From positions 7,371 to 71,370 of the forward strand of contig CAWHOW010000004.1 of NCBI GenBank assembly GCA_963831005.1: a DNA stretch of 64,000 nucleotides, written 5' to 3'. The notes beneath the pieces were generated by a model. That model did no database searches and was not told where the DNA came from. It was given only the letters and a program-made list of their open reading frames with translations. This document shows, in pieces, positions 26,177-35,932 of this stretch (its first letter is position 1; every line of letters begins with the position of its first letter). Source of the DNA: CAWHOW01 sp963831005. GTDB taxonomy: Bacteria > Bacteroidota > Bacteroidia > Bacteroidales > CG2-30-32-10. Both the position numbers and the translations under genes were made by a program.

Positions 26177-26243
26177 TAGTGACTTTTCCCCCGTGAAAAG
26201 GAAAGATAACAAAATAAAGCACTAACATTTAATACTTTAAACT

Positions 26244-26462
26244 ATGAAAACAACAAAAAAACTACTAGGCTTAATGTTGATATTCCCATTAAGCTTACTT
26301 GCAAATGTAACTATGGCACAAGCTGCTACACAGTCATCTACAGCCGATTCAAGCAAGGCCGCTTTAATAATAATAATCGCTGCTGCTGTTGTGTTAGCAA
26401 TCATGAACTTAAAACATTCATTAAAAAACCTTTATACTAGTTTGTTTGCTAAAAAGAAATAA
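26244..26462 (+). CDS. Small membrane protein of unknown function
   Basis: 72 residues. Signal peptide or first TM about 7-26 (LLGLMLIFPLSLLANVTMAQA), short polar stretch, second hydrophobic segment about 40-55 (AALIIIIAAAVVLAIMNL), basic tail ending AKKK. I recognise no family. It has a clear promoter and lies in the ammonium-channel locus between the divergent Rh gene and the porin gene, so a role in that locus is possible but unproven. Confidence 0.65.
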   Translation: MKTTKKLLGLMLIFPLSLLANVTMAQAATQSSTADSSKAALIIIIAAAVVLAIMNLKHSLKNLYTSLFAKKK

Positions 26463-26760
26463 ACGACGAGGTCAGCAAATGTGCTGTTCCACTTATTTTG
26501 TTGTTTGTATTAAGCTTCATACCGACAGGTCTGTTATTTCCTACTACAGGCATTGATACGACCATATGCAGTAGGCGTTTGAGATAAGAATTCCCGCTTT
26601 CCAAACTTCCAATTCCGCCCTTACTAGGTAACACGCTTAGTGAATTTAGGCGTACTTCTTATTATTTTTCAGTAATAGCATGATTGTGTGTTAATGGTGC
26701 GCCTGTTAGTTTTGCCTTTCCATTTGATAAGCTTTTAACAACACACAATAAAGCAATAAT
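26463..26760. other. Intergenic, no gene assigned
   Basis: About 300 bp with no convincing plus-strand gene. A 61-codon open frame on the minus strand (26449-26634) has GC content and wording unlike noise, but no start signal or family I recognise. Confidence 0.5.
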
Positions 26761-27513
26761 ATGAGGAAAGTGCAGGTATTTATTATAGCAATTCTTTTTA
26801 TTATTCAATCCGGAAATACATTAGTTGCACAAACCAAAGACACTTCAAAGATCAACGTTACTGCCGATTTTATGAGCCGCTATATTTGGCGCGGACTTGA
26901 TTACGGCAAAGCACCCAGTATAGAGCCCACCTTATCATTCACTAAAGGCGGTTTCGAAATTGGAGCATGGGGTTCTTACAGCACTTCGGGAAGCTATTAC
27001 GAACTTGACCCTTATGTTAAATACACTCTGAAAGGCTTCACTTTAACCTTTACCGATTACTTTGTTAATAATATCTTAGACCCTAATCATACCCGCTATT
27101 TCAATTATGATGAATGGACTACCAATCATATTTTCGAAGGCTCGCTGCAATACAAGGGACCTGAAAAATTCCCCATCAGCATACTGGTTGCAACCTACTT
27201 TTATGGCAACGACCCAAAAGTTAAAGTTGACACAACCAATCCTTCAAACGTAGTAACAACGATACAACAGAATTATTCGACTTACATTGAACTAGGATAT
27301 ACAGTCAAGTGCAAGAACAAGTCGTTCGACCTGTTTCTCGGTCTTACACCTTCTGCAGGATTCTATGGCAATACTTTCGGCGTAATAAATACGGGAATAA
27401 CGGCTTACAGGAACATAGAAATTTCGAATAAGTTCACGCTTCCTGTAAAGGCATCGATTATAGCAAACCCGCAGGCAAGAAATTTATTTTTAGTATTCGG
27501 ATTTACATTATAA
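26761..27513 (+). CDS. Outer membrane beta-barrel (TorF-like putative porin)
   Basis: 250 residues. Signal peptide about 1-24 (VQVFIIAILFIIQSGNTLVAQ). The mature start VTADFMSRYIWRGLDYGKAPSIEPTLSF and the following Gly/aromatic strand pairs match the TorF/Gcw_chp putative porin family, which starts with 'xSxYxWRG'. Ends LFLVFGFTL, a barrel-type terminal strand. It lies 39 bp before amt on the same strand, so it likely provides outer membrane entry for the substrate of the channels. Confidence 0.82.
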   Translation: MRKVQVFIIAILFIIQSGNTLVAQTKDTSKINVTADFMSRYIWRGLDYGKAPSIEPTLSFTKGGFEIGAWGSYSTSGSYYELDPYVKYTLKGFTLTFTDYFVNNILDPNHTRYFNYDEWTTNHIFEGSLQYKGPEKFPISILVATYFYGNDPKVKVDTTNPSNVVTTIQQNYSTYIELGYTVKCKNKSFDLFLGLTPSAGFYGNTFGVINTGITAYRNIEISNKFTLPVKASIIANPQARNLFLVFGFTL

Positions 27514-27552
27514 ATAATTCAAATTAGTATTAACCATTAAAACTTAAAAAAC

Positions 27553-28803
27553 ATGTTAGCAAGTGTATTATTGGATGCAAGTGTGCTGGAACCCGGTTCA
27601 ACCGGATTTATGCTCCTTGCTGCTAGTCTTGTGATGTTGATGACTCCCGGGCTGGCTTTCTTTTATGGTGGTTTAGCCACTAAACGAAACATTCTGGGTA
27701 TTATGATCCAGAGTTTTGCTTCCCTGGGATGGACCACTGTGTTGTGGATTATTTTTGGGTATTCACTTTGTTTCAGCGGAGGCGCCGGTGGCATTATTGG
27801 AAACTTCGATAAAGCTTTCCTGAATGGTGTTACTCCCGATTCAATGTATTCCGGAAATGGGAAAATACCTGAGTATGTTTTTATCGCTTACCAGATGATG
27901 TTTGCCATTATTACACCTGCTCTTATTACAGGGGCATTCGCTAACCGCGTTAATTTCAAAGCATACATGATATTCCTCACCTTCTGGCAGATACTTGTTT
28001 ATTATCCTTTTGTCCACATGATTTGGGGCGGCGGATTATTAGCTGAATGGGGTGTTATTGACTTTGCAGGCGGTATTGTTGTTCATGCAACTGCAGGTTT
28101 TGCAGCTCTGGCATCGGTATTTTATGTAGGCGCACGTGTTGATAAAAACAATACGCCTAACAGCATTCCTCTTGTAGCGATCGGTACGGGTTTATTGTGG
28201 TTTGGATGGTATGGTTTCAATGCAGGAAGCGAAGTAATGGTAGATAAAGTTACCTCTCTAGCATTTTTAAATACCGATGTTGCCGCTTCATTTGCTGCCA
28301 TGACATGGTTATTCATTGAATGGTCGAGAGAAAGGAAGCCAAAATTTGTGGGATTGCTCGTAGGCTCGGTTGCAGGGCTTGCCACCATTACTCCCTGTGC
28401 AGGTTTTGTTCCATTATGGGCAGCTCCTATTATCGGAATAGCTGCGTCAGTGGCTTGCTATCTTGCCGTTATGTTCAAGAATAAAATGAATTGGGACGAT
28501 GCTCTTGATGTATGGGGTGTTCATGGTGTTGGCGGATTCTTAGGAACTATTCTTGTAGGGGTTTTTGCTTCTACAGCAGTTAATGCAGCAGGTCACGACG
28601 GACTTTGGTTTGGCGGCTCAGCATTCTTTATGAAACAAGTTGTTGCTGTTGTAGGTGCATCTATATATGCTTTTGTTTTCACTTATTTGATGTTGATAAT
28701 TATCAACTTTATTACTCCGGTTAAGGTTCACGAACATATTGAAAAACAAGGGTTGGATGCTGGTTTACATGGTGAGAATGCTTACGACGAAGGCGTGTTG
28801 TAA
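27553..28803 (+). CDS. amt: Ammonium transporter (Amt)
   Basis: 416 residues, about 11 membrane segments. Amt signature PGLAFFYGGL at the first helix; twin-His region in GGIVVHATAGFAAL and WGVHGVGGFLGT; FGWYGFNAGSE. Conducts ammonium across the inner membrane. No glnK/glnB gene is adjacent, unlike most bacterial amt loci. Followed by a strong terminator. Confidence 0.93.
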   Translation: MLASVLLDASVLEPGSTGFMLLAASLVMLMTPGLAFFYGGLATKRNILGIMIQSFASLGWTTVLWIIFGYSLCFSGGAGGIIGNFDKAFLNGVTPDSMYSGNGKIPEYVFIAYQMMFAIITPALITGAFANRVNFKAYMIFLTFWQILVYYPFVHMIWGGGLLAEWGVIDFAGGIVVHATAGFAALASVFYVGARVDKNNTPNSIPLVAIGTGLLWFGWYGFNAGSEVMVDKVTSLAFLNTDVAASFAAMTWLFIEWSRERKPKFVGLLVGSVAGLATITPCAGFVPLWAAPIIGIAASVACYLAVMFKNKMNWDDALDVWGVHGVGGFLGTILVGVFASTAVNAAGHDGLWFGGSAFFMKQVVAVVGASIYAFVFTYLMLIIINFITPVKVHEHIEKQGLDAGLHGENAYDEGVL

Positions 28804-28826
28804 ATTTAGACTTTGTTCATTTTATA

Positions 28827-28857
28827 AAAGGCAACTGGTATCAGTTGCCTTTTTTTG
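28827..28857 (+). terminator. Terminator after amt
   Basis: AAAGGCAACTG-gtat-CAGTTGCCTTT stem followed by T-run. Confidence 0.9.
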
Positions 28858-28873
28858 TGATTTCTTTCTTCCT

Positions 28874-28930
28874 TTAATAAGGAAATAGTATTTTCGTCGG
28901 GTAAAAAAACAAACAATCTAAAACTAAAAC
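28874..28930 (+). promoter_or_regulatory. Duplicated upstream region of the first M16 gene
   Basis: The segment AATAAGGAAATAGTATTTTCGTC followed by GGGTAAAAAAACAAACAATCT is repeated almost exactly at 31857-31914 before the second M16 gene. TATTTTCG (28889-28896; 31872-31879) is one base from the TAnnTTTG box. The gene and its promoter were duplicated together. Confidence 0.65.
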
Positions 28931-31753
28931 ATGAGAAAATTAATTCATTTAGTTGCAAGCTTAGTATTCGCATGCATTTTCAGCATTTCATTCGGCCAAA
29001 AAGGAATAGCCGATATGAAAGACACCCTGCCCACCGATCCCAATGTGGTGATTGGTAAACTGGACAATGGTTTAACTTACTACATACGGAAGAACGGCAA
29101 GCCCGAGAAACGCGTAGAACTTCGTCTTGCCGTGAATGCTGGTTCTGTGCAGGAGAATGACAGTCAGCAGGGATTGGCACATTTCACCGAACATATGTGT
29201 TTTAACGGAACAAAAAATTACCCTCACAATGACCTAGTTGATTTCCTTCAAAAGACCGGTGTAAAGTTTGGTGCAGATATCAATGCCTCTACCAGCTTTG
29301 ATCAGACAATTTATATGTTGCAGTTGCCAACCGACAGCAAGGACCTTGTGGAAAAGGGAGTACAGGTTCTTGAAGACTGGGCTCACCAGGTGACTTTTGA
29401 TGATAAAGAAATAGAATCTGAAAGAGGAGTTATCACAGAGGAATGGAGGCTTGGGCTTGGCGCCGACGACCGTATGGAAAGAAAATATTTCCCAGTGATA
29501 TTCAAAGATTCACGTTATGCAACACGGTTGCCTATAGGAGATATTAATATCGTAAAAAATTGCAATCACGATACCTTGAAGAATTTTTATAAGGACTGGT
29601 ATCGCCCAAACCTGCAGGCAGTAATTATTGTTGGCGATGTTGATGTAAAGGAAATGGAGGACATGATAAAGAAGCATTTCGGCAGCATCAAGAATCCAGT
29701 TAAGCCACGTCCACGTATAGTTTATAATATCCCCGATAATAAAGAACCTTTAATAAGTATAGTAACCGACAAAGAAGCTACAAGCTCAGATGTTGAAGTA
29801 TATTATAAACATCCTTCAAAGGTTAACTATACAGTAGAAGATTATAAAGAATATTTAACTGCAAAGCTATATAATGAAATGCTGAATGCGCGTTTCAGCG
29901 AAATTACCAACCAATCAACAGCACCTTTTATTATGGCACAAAGCGGTTATGGAAAATTCCTTGCCCGCACTGAAGACGCTTATCAGATGTATGCAGTGGC
30001 AAAAGAAAATCAAATAGATAAATCGTTTGAAACATTGCTTTTAGAAAACCAGAGAGTAAAGCAATTTGGATTTACAGCTACAGAATTTGAACGCATGAAA
30101 GAACAGCTTATGAGTGATTATGAAAGAGCTGCCAAAGAATCGGATAAAACAGAATCAGCACGATTAATCAGGCAATATATCAACAACTTCTTAAGCAAGG
30201 ACCCAATGCCCGGTGCCCAGTATGAATTAAGGCTGGCTAAAAAACTCCTGCCTACTATTACACTTAATGAAATTAATGCCCTTGCAGCCAAATGGATCAC
30301 CGATAATAATATGGCCGTAGTGATATCTGCTCCCGATAAAGACGGGATTAAAGTGCCAACAGGAAAGCAAATACTTGACATTATTGCCAACTCTAAAAAA
30401 GCAACAGTTACTGCTTATGTTGACAAATTCAAGGCAGAGCCTCTTATTAAAGAAGACCTGAAAGGCAGCAAAGTAACCTCCAAAACCGAGAATAAAGAAT
30501 TAGGTTATACCGAACTTACATTTGGAAATGGTGTTCAGGCAATAATTAAAAAGACCGATTTCAAGAATGAAGAGATTTTAATTAAGTCGTACAGTACTGG
30601 TGGAACATCATTATCCTCCGATCAGGATTATATTTCAGCGAATTATGCTGCCCGCATCATTGATGAAAGTGGAGTGGGTAATTTTAATAATACTGATCTT
30701 GATAAAAAATTAAAAGGGAAGGACTTAAGCATTAGTCCGTATATCAACGACCTGAAACAAGGCTTCAATGGTAAATGTAGTCCTAAGGATTTTGAAACGC
30801 TCCTTCAACTGACTTATTTGTATTGTAAAGCTCCACGTAAAGATACAGCAGGGTACAAAACATTCATGTCAAAATTTAAAACACAGCAGAAGTTCATGTC
30901 TTCTAATCCGCTTTATGTATTTTATGATACCCTTACAAAAGTGTCGCAGAGTAATAGTCCGCGTGCATTTATGCTTTTGAATGAAAAACAACTGAACCAG
31001 ATAAACCTTGACAAGTCATTTAGCATATATAATGAGCGTCTTGGTAATGCTTCAGGCATGAAGTTTTTTATAGTGGGTAATGTAAATGTTGATTCTATTA
31101 CACCATTCCTTGAAAAATATCTTGGCAGTCTGCCGGCAACAGGAAAGTCAGAAAACTGGCAGGATAAGAATCCTAAATTCCCCGCAGGTATTACCGACAT
31201 TGAAGTTCGAAAAGGAACCGAAGACAAAGGCATGGTTGCTATAATCAATCACGAGAAATTCGATTGGAATGATAAAAACCGTATCTGTCTTAGCATGATT
31301 AAAGAAATAGTGAGTATAAAGCTAATACAAGTAATTCGCGAAGAAATGAGTGGTGTGTATTCACCACAGGTACAAATTGGCGGAAAACAGTTTCCCGAAA
31401 CAGAATATAATATGGTGATACTGTTTGGCTGCGCACCTAAAAATGTAGATACTTTAACTAAAGCGGTGTTCAGGATTCTTAATGATATAAGAACCAAAGG
31501 CCCGGATACCGTTGATGTAAGCAAGGCAAAAGAAGAGCTTATACGCGGAAGGGAAGTTGATATAAAAACCAATAAGTTCTGGCTTGATAAGATTGAAGCA
31601 TTCTATTTCGACAAGGATGATGCAGGAATGATCAATGATTACGCCAATAAGATAAAGGCAATAACCGCACAGGATCTGAAAGAATGCTTTGATAAATATA
31701 TTCCGAAAGACCATTATATGAGGGTAGTGCTTAAACCCGCTGAAACAAAATAG
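28931..31753 (+). CDS. M16 family zinc metallopeptidase, copy 1
   Basis: 940 residues. Signal peptide about 1-22 (LIHLVASLVFACIFSISFGQ). Inverted zinc motif HFTEH at about 83-87 in GLAHFTEHMCFNGTKNYPHNDLVDFLQ and third ligand region ERGVITEEWRLG about 160. Four homologous M16 modules (two catalytic-like, two inactive) give the pitrilysin/insulinase clamshell in one chain. Periplasmic or secreted peptide degradation. Closely similar to the next gene, with conserved upstream DNA: a tandem duplication. Confidence 0.93.
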   Translation: MRKLIHLVASLVFACIFSISFGQKGIADMKDTLPTDPNVVIGKLDNGLTYYIRKNGKPEKRVELRLAVNAGSVQENDSQQGLAHFTEHMCFNGTKNYPHNDLVDFLQKTGVKFGADINASTSFDQTIYMLQLPTDSKDLVEKGVQVLEDWAHQVTFDDKEIESERGVITEEWRLGLGADDRMERKYFPVIFKDSRYATRLPIGDINIVKNCNHDTLKNFYKDWYRPNLQAVIIVGDVDVKEMEDMIKKHFGSIKNPVKPRPRIVYNIPDNKEPLISIVTDKEATSSDVEVYYKHPSKVNYTVEDYKEYLTAKLYNEMLNARFSEITNQSTAPFIMAQSGYGKFLARTEDAYQMYAVAKENQIDKSFETLLLENQRVKQFGFTATEFERMKEQLMSDYERAAKESDKTESARLIRQYINNFLSKDPMPGAQYELRLAKKLLPTITLNEINALAAKWITDNNMAVVISAPDKDGIKVPTGKQILDIIANSKKATVTAYVDKFKAEPLIKEDLKGSKVTSKTENKELGYTELTFGNGVQAIIKKTDFKNEEILIKSYSTGGTSLSSDQDYISANYAARIIDESGVGNFNNTDLDKKLKGKDLSISPYINDLKQGFNGKCSPKDFETLLQLTYLYCKAPRKDTAGYKTFMSKFKTQQKFMSSNPLYVFYDTLTKVSQSNSPRAFMLLNEKQLNQINLDKSFSIYNERLGNASGMKFFIVGNVNVDSITPFLEKYLGSLPATGKSENWQDKNPKFPAGITDIEVRKGTEDKGMVAIINHEKFDWNDKNRICLSMIKEIVSIKLIQVIREEMSGVYSPQVQIGGKQFPETEYNMVILFGCAPKNVDTLTKAVFRILNDIRTKGPDTVDVSKAKEELIRGREVDIKTNKFWLDKIEAFYFDKDDAGMINDYANKIKAITAQDLKECFDKYIPKDHYMRVVLKPAETK

Positions 31754-31812
31754 CGATTACAGGGAATAATATACCTGTATTTCAGCATTCATTATTCCTT
31801 GAATTAAATATT

Positions 31813-31838
31813 AAAGGCATCTAATAGATGCCTTTTTT
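31813..31838 (+). terminator. Terminator between the two M16 genes
   Basis: AAAGGCATCT-aat-AGATGCCTTT stem followed by T-run. Confidence 0.88.
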
Positions 31839-31914
31839 TATGGAATCTTTTTTACTTTAATAAGGAAATAGTATTTTCGTCAGGTAAAAAACAAACAATC
31901 TTAAAACCCATAAC

Positions 31915-34743
31915 ATGAGAAAATTAATTTATTTGGCATGCAGCCTAATGTTTGCTTGCTTCTTCAGCTTTTCCTACGGGCAAAAAGGAATTGCCGATCT
32001 GAAAGACACACTACCTTCTGATCCTAACGTGATAATCGGGAAATTAGACAATGGACTGATTTATTATATCCGCAGAAATGCAAAGCCTGAAAAACGTGTA
32101 GAACTCCGGCTTGCTGTAAATGCAGGCTCTGTTCTTGAAAATAATAGTCAGCAGGGGCTGGCACATTTTACAGAGCACATGTGCTTTAATGGTACTAAGA
32201 ATTTCCCTCATAATGACTTAGTTGATTTTCTTCAAAAAACAGGAGTAAAGTTTGGCGCTGATATCAATGCACACACGGGTTTTGATGAAACAGTTTATGA
32301 GTTGCAATTACCCACTGACCAAAAAGACCTTGTAGAAAAAGGCGTGCAGGTTCTTGAAGACTGGGCTCACCAGGTTACCTTCGATGACAAAGAAATAGAA
32401 TCGGAAAGAGGCGTTATTAGGGAAGAATGGAGGCTCGGACTGGGAGCAAACGATCGCATGATCAGAAAATTTGTTCCTGTTGTACTTAAGGACTCACGCT
32501 ATGCTGAACGTTTACCCATAGGAGATATCAACATAGTTAATAATTGCCCGCACGATACATTACGTAAGTTTTATCATGACTGGTATCGCCCGAATTTGCA
32601 GGCAATAGCTATAGTAGGAGACATTGACGTTAAGGAAATGGAAGCATTGGTAAAACAACATTTCGCACCCATTCAGAATCCTATCAATTCGCGTCAGCGT
32701 ACCGTTTATAATATCCCCGACAATAATACACCACTTATTAGTATTGCAACCGATAAAGAAGCTACCGGATCAGAAGTAATGGTCAGTTACAAGCATCCAT
32801 TAAAAACCACTTATACTGTTCAGGATTATAAAGAATATTTAACTGCAAAGCTTTACAATGAAATGCTGAATGCACGTTTTAGCGAAATAGCCAACCAGTC
32901 AACAGCGCCTTTTATTGCCGCTCAAAGCGATTACAGCAGTTTTCTCGGCATTGCCCGCAATGAAGATGCATATCAATTATTTGCTGTTGCCAAAGAAAAT
33001 CAAATTAATAAATCGTTCGAAACACTGCTAACAGAAAATCAACGGGTGAAGCAGTTTGGTTTTACTTCCACCGAACTGGATCGAATGAAAGAGCAGTTTA
33101 TGAGCGATTACGAAAAAGCCGCCAAAGAATCGGATAAAACAGAATCAGTGAAATTTGTGGAAGAATACGTAAGTAATTTCTTAAGCAAAGACCCTATTCC
33201 CGGCGCACAATATGAATACAGGCTGGCTAAAAAACTTCTTCCTACTATAAAGCTTGAAGATATAAATGCCCTTGCAGCCAAATGGATAACCGATAACAAC
33301 ATGGTAGTGCTTGTTGAGGCTCCCGAAAAAGATGGGATCAAAGTGCCCACTGAAAAAGAATTGCTTGATATTATCGCTGCTTCGAAAAAAACTGTTGTTA
33401 CCGCTTATGTTGACAAGTTCAAGGCAGAACCTCTTGTAAAGGAAGACCTCAAAGGAAGCAAAGTAACTTCCAAAACAGAGAATAAAGACCTTGGTTTTAC
33501 TGAACTTACTTTCGGAAATGGCGTTCAGGCTATCATTAAAAAGACCGATTTCAAGAATGATGAGATATTAATTAATGCATATAGCACAGGCGGGACATCA
33601 TTATATTCCGATCAGGATTTTGTTCCGGCATTCTTTGCAAGCAAAATTATCAATGAATGTGGAGTTGGTAATTTCGACAACACGGAACTCGAAAAGAAAT
33701 TAAAGGGTAAAGAAATTGAAATTGGTCCTTATATCGATGATCTGAAACAAGGCTTAACAGGCAAATGCAGCCCCAAGGATTTTGAAACACTCCTTCAGTT
33801 GACTTATTTATATTGCAAAGAACCTCGTAAAGATACAGCCGAATTCAAGGCATTCATGTCGAAGATGAAGACACAGTTGAAGTTTTTAACAGCTAATCCT
33901 GTTTATGCATTTTACGATACCCTTTTAAAAGCAGCATCAAGCAATAGTCCACGTTCCATTGTTATCCCCAGCGAAAAACAGTTGAACCAGGTTAGTCTTG
34001 ATAAGGCATATAGCATTTATAAAGAAAGATTCAGCAATTCAGCCAGCATGAAATTCTTCATAGTTGGCAATATTAATGTTGATTCAATTACACCATTTCT
34101 TGAAAAATATCTTGGCAGTCTTCCCGGAAGCGGAAAGCCTGAAAACTGGCAGGATAAGAACCCTAAATTCCCTGCAGGCATTACCGATTTTGTAATTACT
34201 AAAGGCGCTGAAGAAAAGAGTATGGTAGGAATCATCAATAATGAAAAAATTGATTGGAACGACAAGAACAGGATATGCCTAAGCATGATAAAGGAAATAT
34301 TAAGCATTAAGCTAATACAGGTTATCCGCGAAAAGATGAGCGAAGTATATGCACCACAGGTTCAGCTACAGGCAGACCATTTTCCTGAAACAGAATATAC
34401 ATTGATGATACTGTTTGGATGCGCACCTAAAAACACCGAAAACCTTACCAAGGCTGTATTCAAGATAATGAAACACATAAGGAGCAAAGGACCTGATGCC
34501 GATGATGTAAGCAAAGCAAAAGAGGAACTTGTACGTGCAAGGGAAGTTGATCTGAAGACCAATAAATTCTGGCTCGACAAGCTTGAAAGCTTCTATTTTG
34601 ATAAGGAAGAAGTTGGTATGATAACCGATTATGCCAGCAAGGTTAATGCCATTACAGCACAGGACCTGAAAGATTGTTTTGACAAATATGTTCTAAGCGA
34701 TCATTATATTAGGGTGGTGCTGAAACCGGCTGAGAATAAATAG
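31915..34743 (+). CDS. M16 family zinc metallopeptidase, copy 2
   Basis: 942 residues, the paralogue of the preceding gene with the same signal peptide type, HFTEH motif and ERGVIREEWRLG segment. Differences cluster near the first catalytic module (for example NAHTGFDETVYELQ versus NASTSFDQTIYMLQ) and in a three-residue insertion (SFLGIARNEDAY versus KFLARTEDAY), which may mean altered specificity. It has its own duplicated promoter and terminator, so it is expressed separately. Confidence 0.93.
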   Translation: MRKLIYLACSLMFACFFSFSYGQKGIADLKDTLPSDPNVIIGKLDNGLIYYIRRNAKPEKRVELRLAVNAGSVLENNSQQGLAHFTEHMCFNGTKNFPHNDLVDFLQKTGVKFGADINAHTGFDETVYELQLPTDQKDLVEKGVQVLEDWAHQVTFDDKEIESERGVIREEWRLGLGANDRMIRKFVPVVLKDSRYAERLPIGDINIVNNCPHDTLRKFYHDWYRPNLQAIAIVGDIDVKEMEALVKQHFAPIQNPINSRQRTVYNIPDNNTPLISIATDKEATGSEVMVSYKHPLKTTYTVQDYKEYLTAKLYNEMLNARFSEIANQSTAPFIAAQSDYSSFLGIARNEDAYQLFAVAKENQINKSFETLLTENQRVKQFGFTSTELDRMKEQFMSDYEKAAKESDKTESVKFVEEYVSNFLSKDPIPGAQYEYRLAKKLLPTIKLEDINALAAKWITDNNMVVLVEAPEKDGIKVPTEKELLDIIAASKKTVVTAYVDKFKAEPLVKEDLKGSKVTSKTENKDLGFTELTFGNGVQAIIKKTDFKNDEILINAYSTGGTSLYSDQDFVPAFFASKIINECGVGNFDNTELEKKLKGKEIEIGPYIDDLKQGLTGKCSPKDFETLLQLTYLYCKEPRKDTAEFKAFMSKMKTQLKFLTANPVYAFYDTLLKAASSNSPRSIVIPSEKQLNQVSLDKAYSIYKERFSNSASMKFFIVGNINVDSITPFLEKYLGSLPGSGKPENWQDKNPKFPAGITDFVITKGAEEKSMVGIINNEKIDWNDKNRICLSMIKEILSIKLIQVIREKMSEVYAPQVQLQADHFPETEYTLMILFGCAPKNTENLTKAVFKIMKHIRSKGPDADDVSKAKEELVRAREVDLKTNKFWLDKLESFYFDKEEVGMITDYASKVNAITAQDLKDCFDKYVLSDHYIRVVLKPAENK

Positions 34744-34762
34744 CAAGAAACACCTGAGAAAT

Positions 34763-34795
34763 AAAAAAGGCTGCCCTAACGGAGCAGCCTTTTTT
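34763..34795 (+). terminator. Terminator after the second M16 gene
   Basis: AAAAAAGGCTGC-cctaacgga-GCAGCCTTTTTT. Symmetric enough to serve the opposite gene too. Confidence 0.88.
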
Positions 34796-34812
34796 GCATT
34801 AACCGGAAATAT

Positions 34813-35817
34813 TTATCTTGAATAAGTAAATATTGTTGTTACAACCTGTTTTTCTCCAGCAGGATGATTAACATTTGGAGTTACTGAAAAATCAGTATAC
34901 GCTTGGAGAGTCGGGTTTGTTGAAACAAAAGTAATTACAAGTGAATTGGCTGTTACAACATATGTAGCATAAGGTATTCCTCCCTCACCGTATGCTATTG
35001 AATAACTTCCGCTAAATTGCATCCTGGCTGCATCTAACAGACTGAATGAACCATTAGCAAGGTAATTGCCATTAGCATCTGTTTTAATAATTGTACCATT
35101 ACATGTGAATTGATCAGTTTCATTAGGAGTATTATTAGTACTGTTCTCTGAATACATATTATTTAGGCCAATACTTGTTCCGGCATTATTGCTTGTAAAA
35201 CTTGTTAACGTAGTGGTCCCTCTCATATCGGTAACTGCTTTTTTAGTCAGGCTCCATGTGCCTATTATCATAGCTAGGTTTACGTTGTTTCCTGATCCGC
35301 CGCCAACTGTAATAAGTTTTGTTTTTGTGCTTGACAAAGTATGGTTTACCGCAAATACGGTTAAAGTAACTGAATAGGTACCACCCATTGAGTATGAATG
35401 TGATTCAACCGGACCGGGTGTTACAGGCACATTTCCATCGCCAAAATCCCATACATATTCTTCAGCATTTGAAGAAGTAGATGTGAAAGTAACTACTCCA
35501 TTAGCAGCAGGAATTGAATCTGACATAGTAAAATTGGCAACTGGTGAACCAGTAATGGTTATCATCATGGACGTTACCCCCGAAGTTTTTAGTTTGATCA
35601 GCACCACCCATGCAGCAATTTCGTCCATAAGGGTTGATTGTATCCCGCCGTGAAGCACATTTACATATCCCTGCAGGTGTTGTGTTGGTTGCCATTCGGT
35701 ATATATTTCATCCCCGTCTTCATAAAACTCCAACCGTAGCCCTGTTTGGTTATCTGGCGAACAGCCAAAACAGCAGTAATCTTCTACTTTGATATATGGA
35801 TTTTTGATCTTACGCAT
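34813..35817 (-). CDS. Chimeric protein: truncated hotdog thioesterase fused to PKD-domain protein
   Basis: 334 residues. Residues 1 to about 85 read as the first half of a PaaI-like hotdog thioesterase: CCFGCSPDNQTGLRLEF, then YVNVLHGGIQSTLMDEIAAWV with the active-site-type HGG, and KTSGVTSMM. After about residue 86 the sequence becomes a PKD domain (VANFTMSDS...YVWDFGDGNVPV...HSYSMGGTYSVTLTV) and a lipocalin-like C-terminal domain (IIGTWSLTKKAV...) typical of secreted lipoproteins, but without any signal peptide. The fold of the thioesterase cannot be completed and a secreted domain has no export signal, so this looks like a deletion-born fusion and may be non-functional. A minus-strand -7 box sits directly before the ATG. 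Confidence 0.75.
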   Translation of the reverse strand: MRKIKNPYIKVEDYCCFGCSPDNQTGLRLEFYEDGDEIYTEWQPTQHLQGYVNVLHGGIQSTLMDEIAAWVVLIKLKTSGVTSMMITITGSPVANFTMSDSIPAANGVVTFTSTSSNAEEYVWDFGDGNVPVTPGPVESHSYSMGGTYSVTLTVFAVNHTLSSTKTKLITVGGGSGNNVNLAMIIGTWSLTKKAVTDMRGTTTLTSFTSNNAGTSIGLNNMYSENSTNNTPNETDQFTCNGTIIKTDANGNYLANGSFSLLDAARMQFSGSYSIAYGEGGIPYATYVVTANSLVITFVSTNPTLQAYTDFSVTPNVNHPAGEKQVVTTIFTYSR

Positions 35818-35825
35818 ATTTGCGG

Positions 35826-35833
35826 CAAAGATA
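35826..35833 (-). promoter_or_regulatory. -7 box (TATCTTTG), almost leaderless
   Basis: Minus-strand TATCTTTG only 9 bp before the start codon at 35817, so the transcript would be leaderless or nearly so. Confidence 0.5.
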
Positions 35834-35932
35834 AAAAAGAAAAAGAGTTTAAACTTTTTGCTGGTTTAGGAATATTGTTTAAGAAAGCAGTTTTTGTTCG
35901 TTTATTAAGCATTCTTCCCAAATAATATGTAT

